From Gammaproteobacteria bacterium (GTDB lineage: Bacteria > Pseudomonadota > Gammaproteobacteria > UBA9339), in assembly GCA_023480665.1 (NCBI GenBank), contig JAMCWR010000001.1, positions 1 to 64,000 on the forward strand: a stretch of DNA of 64,000 nt. Direction: 5' to 3'. Within the stretch, counting starts at the first letter, position 1; each line of letters opens with the position of its first letter. This document shows positions 61,763 to 64,000 of this stretch, piece after piece. The notes under the pieces are model-generated. The model was not told the DNA's origin and did not search any database. It saw nothing but the letters and a program-made list of their open reading frames with translations. Position numbers and translations under genes: made by a program.

Positions 61763-63202
61763 CTACTCTTTGTCTTCTTTTTCGGGTTTTTTTGGTATAA
61801 AAAGATCGGTAATTGTCCCTTCAAAGATTTCTGCCGCCATCATTATGGTTTCAGATAATGTTGGATGCGGGTGAATAGTATGTGCAATATTTGCTGCTGT
61901 TGCTTGCATTTCGATAGCCAAGGCGACTTCTGCGATTAATTCGCCAGCATTTGGCCCAACAATGGCTCCACCAAGAATTTTTTTTGAAACAGGCTCAAAA
62001 AGTAATTTAGTCATACCCTCTGACCTGCCAAGGCTTTGCGAGCGACCACTTGCCATCCACGGAAATACACCTTTTTCATAACTAATATTTTTTTGCTGAG
62101 CCTCAGTTTCAGTTAAGCCGACTGTTGCAATTTCAGGATCGGTATAAGCAACGTTTGGAATACATTTTGCGGCCCAGGTATGATTTTTGCCAGCAATTAC
62201 TTCAGCAGCGAGTCGCCCTTCAGGAACAGCTTTGTGTGCAAGCATTGGGTTACCAACAACGTCGCCAATTGCAAAAATATGTGGCACATTAGTGCACATT
62301 TTATTATCGACTGGAATAAAACCTTTTTCGTTGACAAATACCCCAGCTTTTTCTGCATTAATTAATTTACCGCTTGGTTTTCTGCCGACCGCAACTAATA
62401 CGCGATCAAATCTTAACGCTTCTTCTGGAGCATTTTTCCCCGATAAAGTTACCCATAAGCCATCTGATTTTGCCACTACCTGAGTAGCCTTTGTTTCAAG
62501 CATTATTTTCGCATATTTTTTCGTGACAAATTGCTGCAATGGTTTTACTACATCTTTATCTGCGCCGGGGACTAGTTGATCCATAAACTCAACTACGGTT
62601 ATTTTTGATCCTAAAGCGTTATAAACAGTAGCCATTTCAAGGCCAATAATCCCACCGCCGATGACTAGCATTTCTTTTGGAATGTCAGTGAGCAGAAGAG
62701 CGGCGGTTGAATCAATTACGCGTGGATCATCTGGGATAAATGGTAATTTGACTGGGGAAGACCCAGTGGCAATAATTGCATTTTTAAAATTTACTAAAAC
62801 TTTTTCTTTTTGTTTTTGGGTTTCAACTTCAATACTATTTGCAGAAGAGAATTTGCCCACCCCAGTAATAATTTCAACTTTGCGTTGCCTTGCTAGGGAG
62901 CGAAGCCCCATGGTGAGTTTTTTTACGACACTATCTTTCCAAGCCTTTAATTTGTTAATATCGACTTTTGGATCACCAAACTCGATACCATGTGCAGCCA
63001 TCTCTTTTGTTTCATCAAGCAACTTTGCCGCATGTAGCAGAGCTTTTGAAGGGATGCAACCAACATTTAGGCAAACACCGCCAATGCTTTCATAGCGTTC
63101 AATTAGGGTAACTTTTTTACCAAGATCAGCTGCTCTAAAAGCTGCAGAATAACCACCAGGACCACTACCCAAAACAACCACTTCAGTGTTAATGTCAGCC
63201 AC
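61763..63202 (-). CDS. lpdA: dihydrolipoamide dehydrogenase
   Basis: 479 residues from a GTG with GAGG upstream. E3 of the pyruvate and 2-oxoglutarate dehydrogenase complexes. FAD motif VVVLGSGPGGYSAAFRAA, redox disulfide GGVCLNVGCIPSKALLHA, NAD motif VIGGGIIGLEMATVY, second FAD site HIFAIGDVVGNPMLAHKA, and the C-terminal catalytic His in HTIHPHPTLSE. No lipoyl domain. aceE/aceF are not adjacent. Confidence 0.97.
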   Translation of the reverse strand: MADINTEVVVLGSGPGGYSAAFRAADLGKKVTLIERYESIGGVCLNVGCIPSKALLHAAKLLDETKEMAAHGIEFGDPKVDINKLKAWKDSVVKKLTMGLRSLARQRKVEIITGVGKFSSANSIEVETQKQKEKVLVNFKNAIIATGSSPVKLPFIPDDPRVIDSTAALLLTDIPKEMLVIGGGIIGLEMATVYNALGSKITVVEFMDQLVPGADKDVVKPLQQFVTKKYAKIMLETKATQVVAKSDGLWVTLSGKNAPEEALRFDRVLVAVGRKPSGKLINAEKAGVFVNEKGFIPVDNKMCTNVPHIFAIGDVVGNPMLAHKAVPEGRLAAEVIAGKNHTWAAKCIPNVAYTDPEIATVGLTETEAQQKNISYEKGVFPWMASGRSQSLGRSEGMTKLLFEPVSKKILGGAIVGPNAGELIAEVALAIEMQATAANIAHTIHPHPTLSETIMMAAEIFEGTITDLFIPKKPEKEDKE

Positions 63203-63237
63203 AAAATACCTCTTCTACTATGTCAAATATATCCAAT

Positions 63238-64000
63238 TTATATCCACATTCCTAAAGAGACCAATACCACACCAAGTAGCCAAATAATTAATGCGCGGTT
63301 TACAAGGTCTAAAGCTGATTTATTTTCTTTTTCATTTGCGTTTGCTGCTTCAGCTACATCTAAGGCCGCAATGCCTGAATCAATAGAAAATTGCCGATTG
63401 TTTTTCAATCCCAGCCAGATGTTTTTGCAGCAGTAGCTAAATCCTTGGTTAAAATGGCCAACTAATGCATAGCTAAAGCCAAGTAAGCGTATTGGCACCC
63501 AATCTAATATATCTTGTAGCGTTCCTGCGGCTTTTGCTAATGGGGCAAAGTTCGTGTCAACTTTTAAGGCGACTCTGCGAGTTGCTGCAATTAAAACATA
63601 GCCGGCGGCACCATAAGCGCCAAAAATAATAAACCAAAATAGCACTGAAAACATTTGAGTAAATGATTTTGTGAATATTGCTTTTGAGACCGCGCGTTGG
63701 AGCTCAGTTTCGTCTTGAAGCGTAGCATCTCGGAGCAGATCATTTACTGAGTTTGCTGCCCCAACTAAATCATTTTTTTCAAGATTAGCAAAATATTCGG
63801 TTAGTTGATTTTTTAGATCACGCGCATCCATAGCGAAGAACAGTACGATTATCATCAAAAATAGATTAAACAAGCCAAATAATCTCCATAAAAATAGGAG
63901 ATGCAAAACGCCAAGCAGTGCAAATACCGGGACAATTATTAGTAATAGCCCTAGCCATTCATTTAATTTGCTTAGCCAAGGGTGTAGTTGTTTTAAATAT
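63238..64000 (-). CDS. ampE: AmpE-family membrane protein, truncated by window edge
   Basis: The reading frame is open to base 64000, so the N-terminus lies outside; about 253 residues are visible. Hydrophobic segments occur near the start of the visible part, in VLFWFIIFGAYGAAGYVL, and at the C-terminus. The AmpE/CobD-like signature DWVPIRLLGFSYALVGHFNQG is clear. AmpE is an inner-membrane protein linked to AmpD in peptidoglycan recycling; its biochemical role is not settled. It precedes lpdA on the same strand, without ampD visible. Confidence 0.88.
   Translation of the reverse strand, partial: YLKQLHPWLSKLNEWLGLLLIIVPVFALLGVLHLLFLWRLFGLFNLFLMIIVLFFAMDARDLKNQLTEYFANLEKNDLVGAANSVNDLLRDATLQDETELQRAVSKAIFTKSFTQMFSVLFWFIIFGAYGAAGYVLIAATRRVALKVDTNFAPLAKAAGTLQDILDWVPIRLLGFSYALVGHFNQGFSYCCKNIWLGLKNNRQFSIDSGIAALDVAEAANANEKENKSALDLVNRALIIWLLGVVLVSLGMWI

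Noticed and set aside
1-64000. CRISPR array, insertion sequence or prophage
   Set aside because: No regularly spaced repeats, no transposase or integrase, and no phage structural genes were seen; the S24-like regulator alone is not enough.

Overview
The window is an AT-rich chromosome segment from a gammaproteobacterium, densely coding on both strands. Evidence for the class is the housekeeping set and its order: tsaC, topA, smg, dprA, def, fmt, uvrD, sodB, tRNA-Gln upstream of prs, mnmG, udk, mrcA divergent from a pilM-N-O-Q cluster, xseB-ispA, comF, lpdA and ampE. Several large unrecognised proteins with Lys/Glu tracts, coiled coils and Ser/Ala-rich tails, plus ankyrin and Sel1-like repeats and AAA-ATPase/nuclease genes, resemble what host-associated lineages such as Legionellales carry. 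That placement is inference; no marker here settles it.

Layout. 1-5.4 kb: accessory genes (an edge-truncated Sel1/coiled-coil gene, ankyrin protein, AAA/PD-(D/E)XK protein, membrane protein, exported protein). 5.4-11.5 kb: minus-strand block tsaC, hydantoinase, topA, smg, dprA. 11.5-14.4 kb: a 934-residue coiled-coil protein. 14.6-23.7 kb: def and fmt, normally neighbours, separated by a GlcNAc catabolic operon (sugar porter, kinase, SIS-type deaminase, nagA) and a secreted propeller-like protein. 23.7-26.7 kb: a 53-residue Cys-containing peptide gene too short for routine gene calling, then a paralogue of the secreted protein. 26.7-34.7 kb: uvrD, an S24-like regulator, a two-gene ABC transporter, sodB, prs, tRNA-Gln. 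34.9-44 kb: Lon-like protease, DMT transporter, a coiled-coil protein, mnmG, a secreted Ntn-hydrolase. 44-47 kb: Phd/VapC toxin-antitoxin and a MATE-PadR pair. 47.6-51.4 kb: effector-like protein, ATC-hydrolase family protein, AAA/DUF4143 protein. 51.5-64 kb: udk, mrcA, pilus/competence genes, xseB, ispA, comF, a PAS histidine kinase, lpdA, partial ampE.

How the genes work together. dprA, comF, mrcA and the pilM-N-O(P)-Q cluster (with a short, HofQ/ComE-sized secretin) point to natural DNA uptake. The nag operon would import GlcNAc, phosphorylate it, deacetylate it and deaminate it to fructose-6-phosphate. The two large secreted proteins share an N-terminal domain and about seven GG-F-T repeats each, and both are unusually rich in N-x-S/T sequons.

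Most unusual items: the orphan RiPP-like precursor at 23703-23864; the sequon-rich secreted pair around fmt; a 102-103 bp inverted-repeat element in two copies with compensating changes in its arms, one copy lying between a palindromic operator and a toxin-antitoxin operon; and a hexa-C frame junction between the ankyrin and Sel1-like genes.
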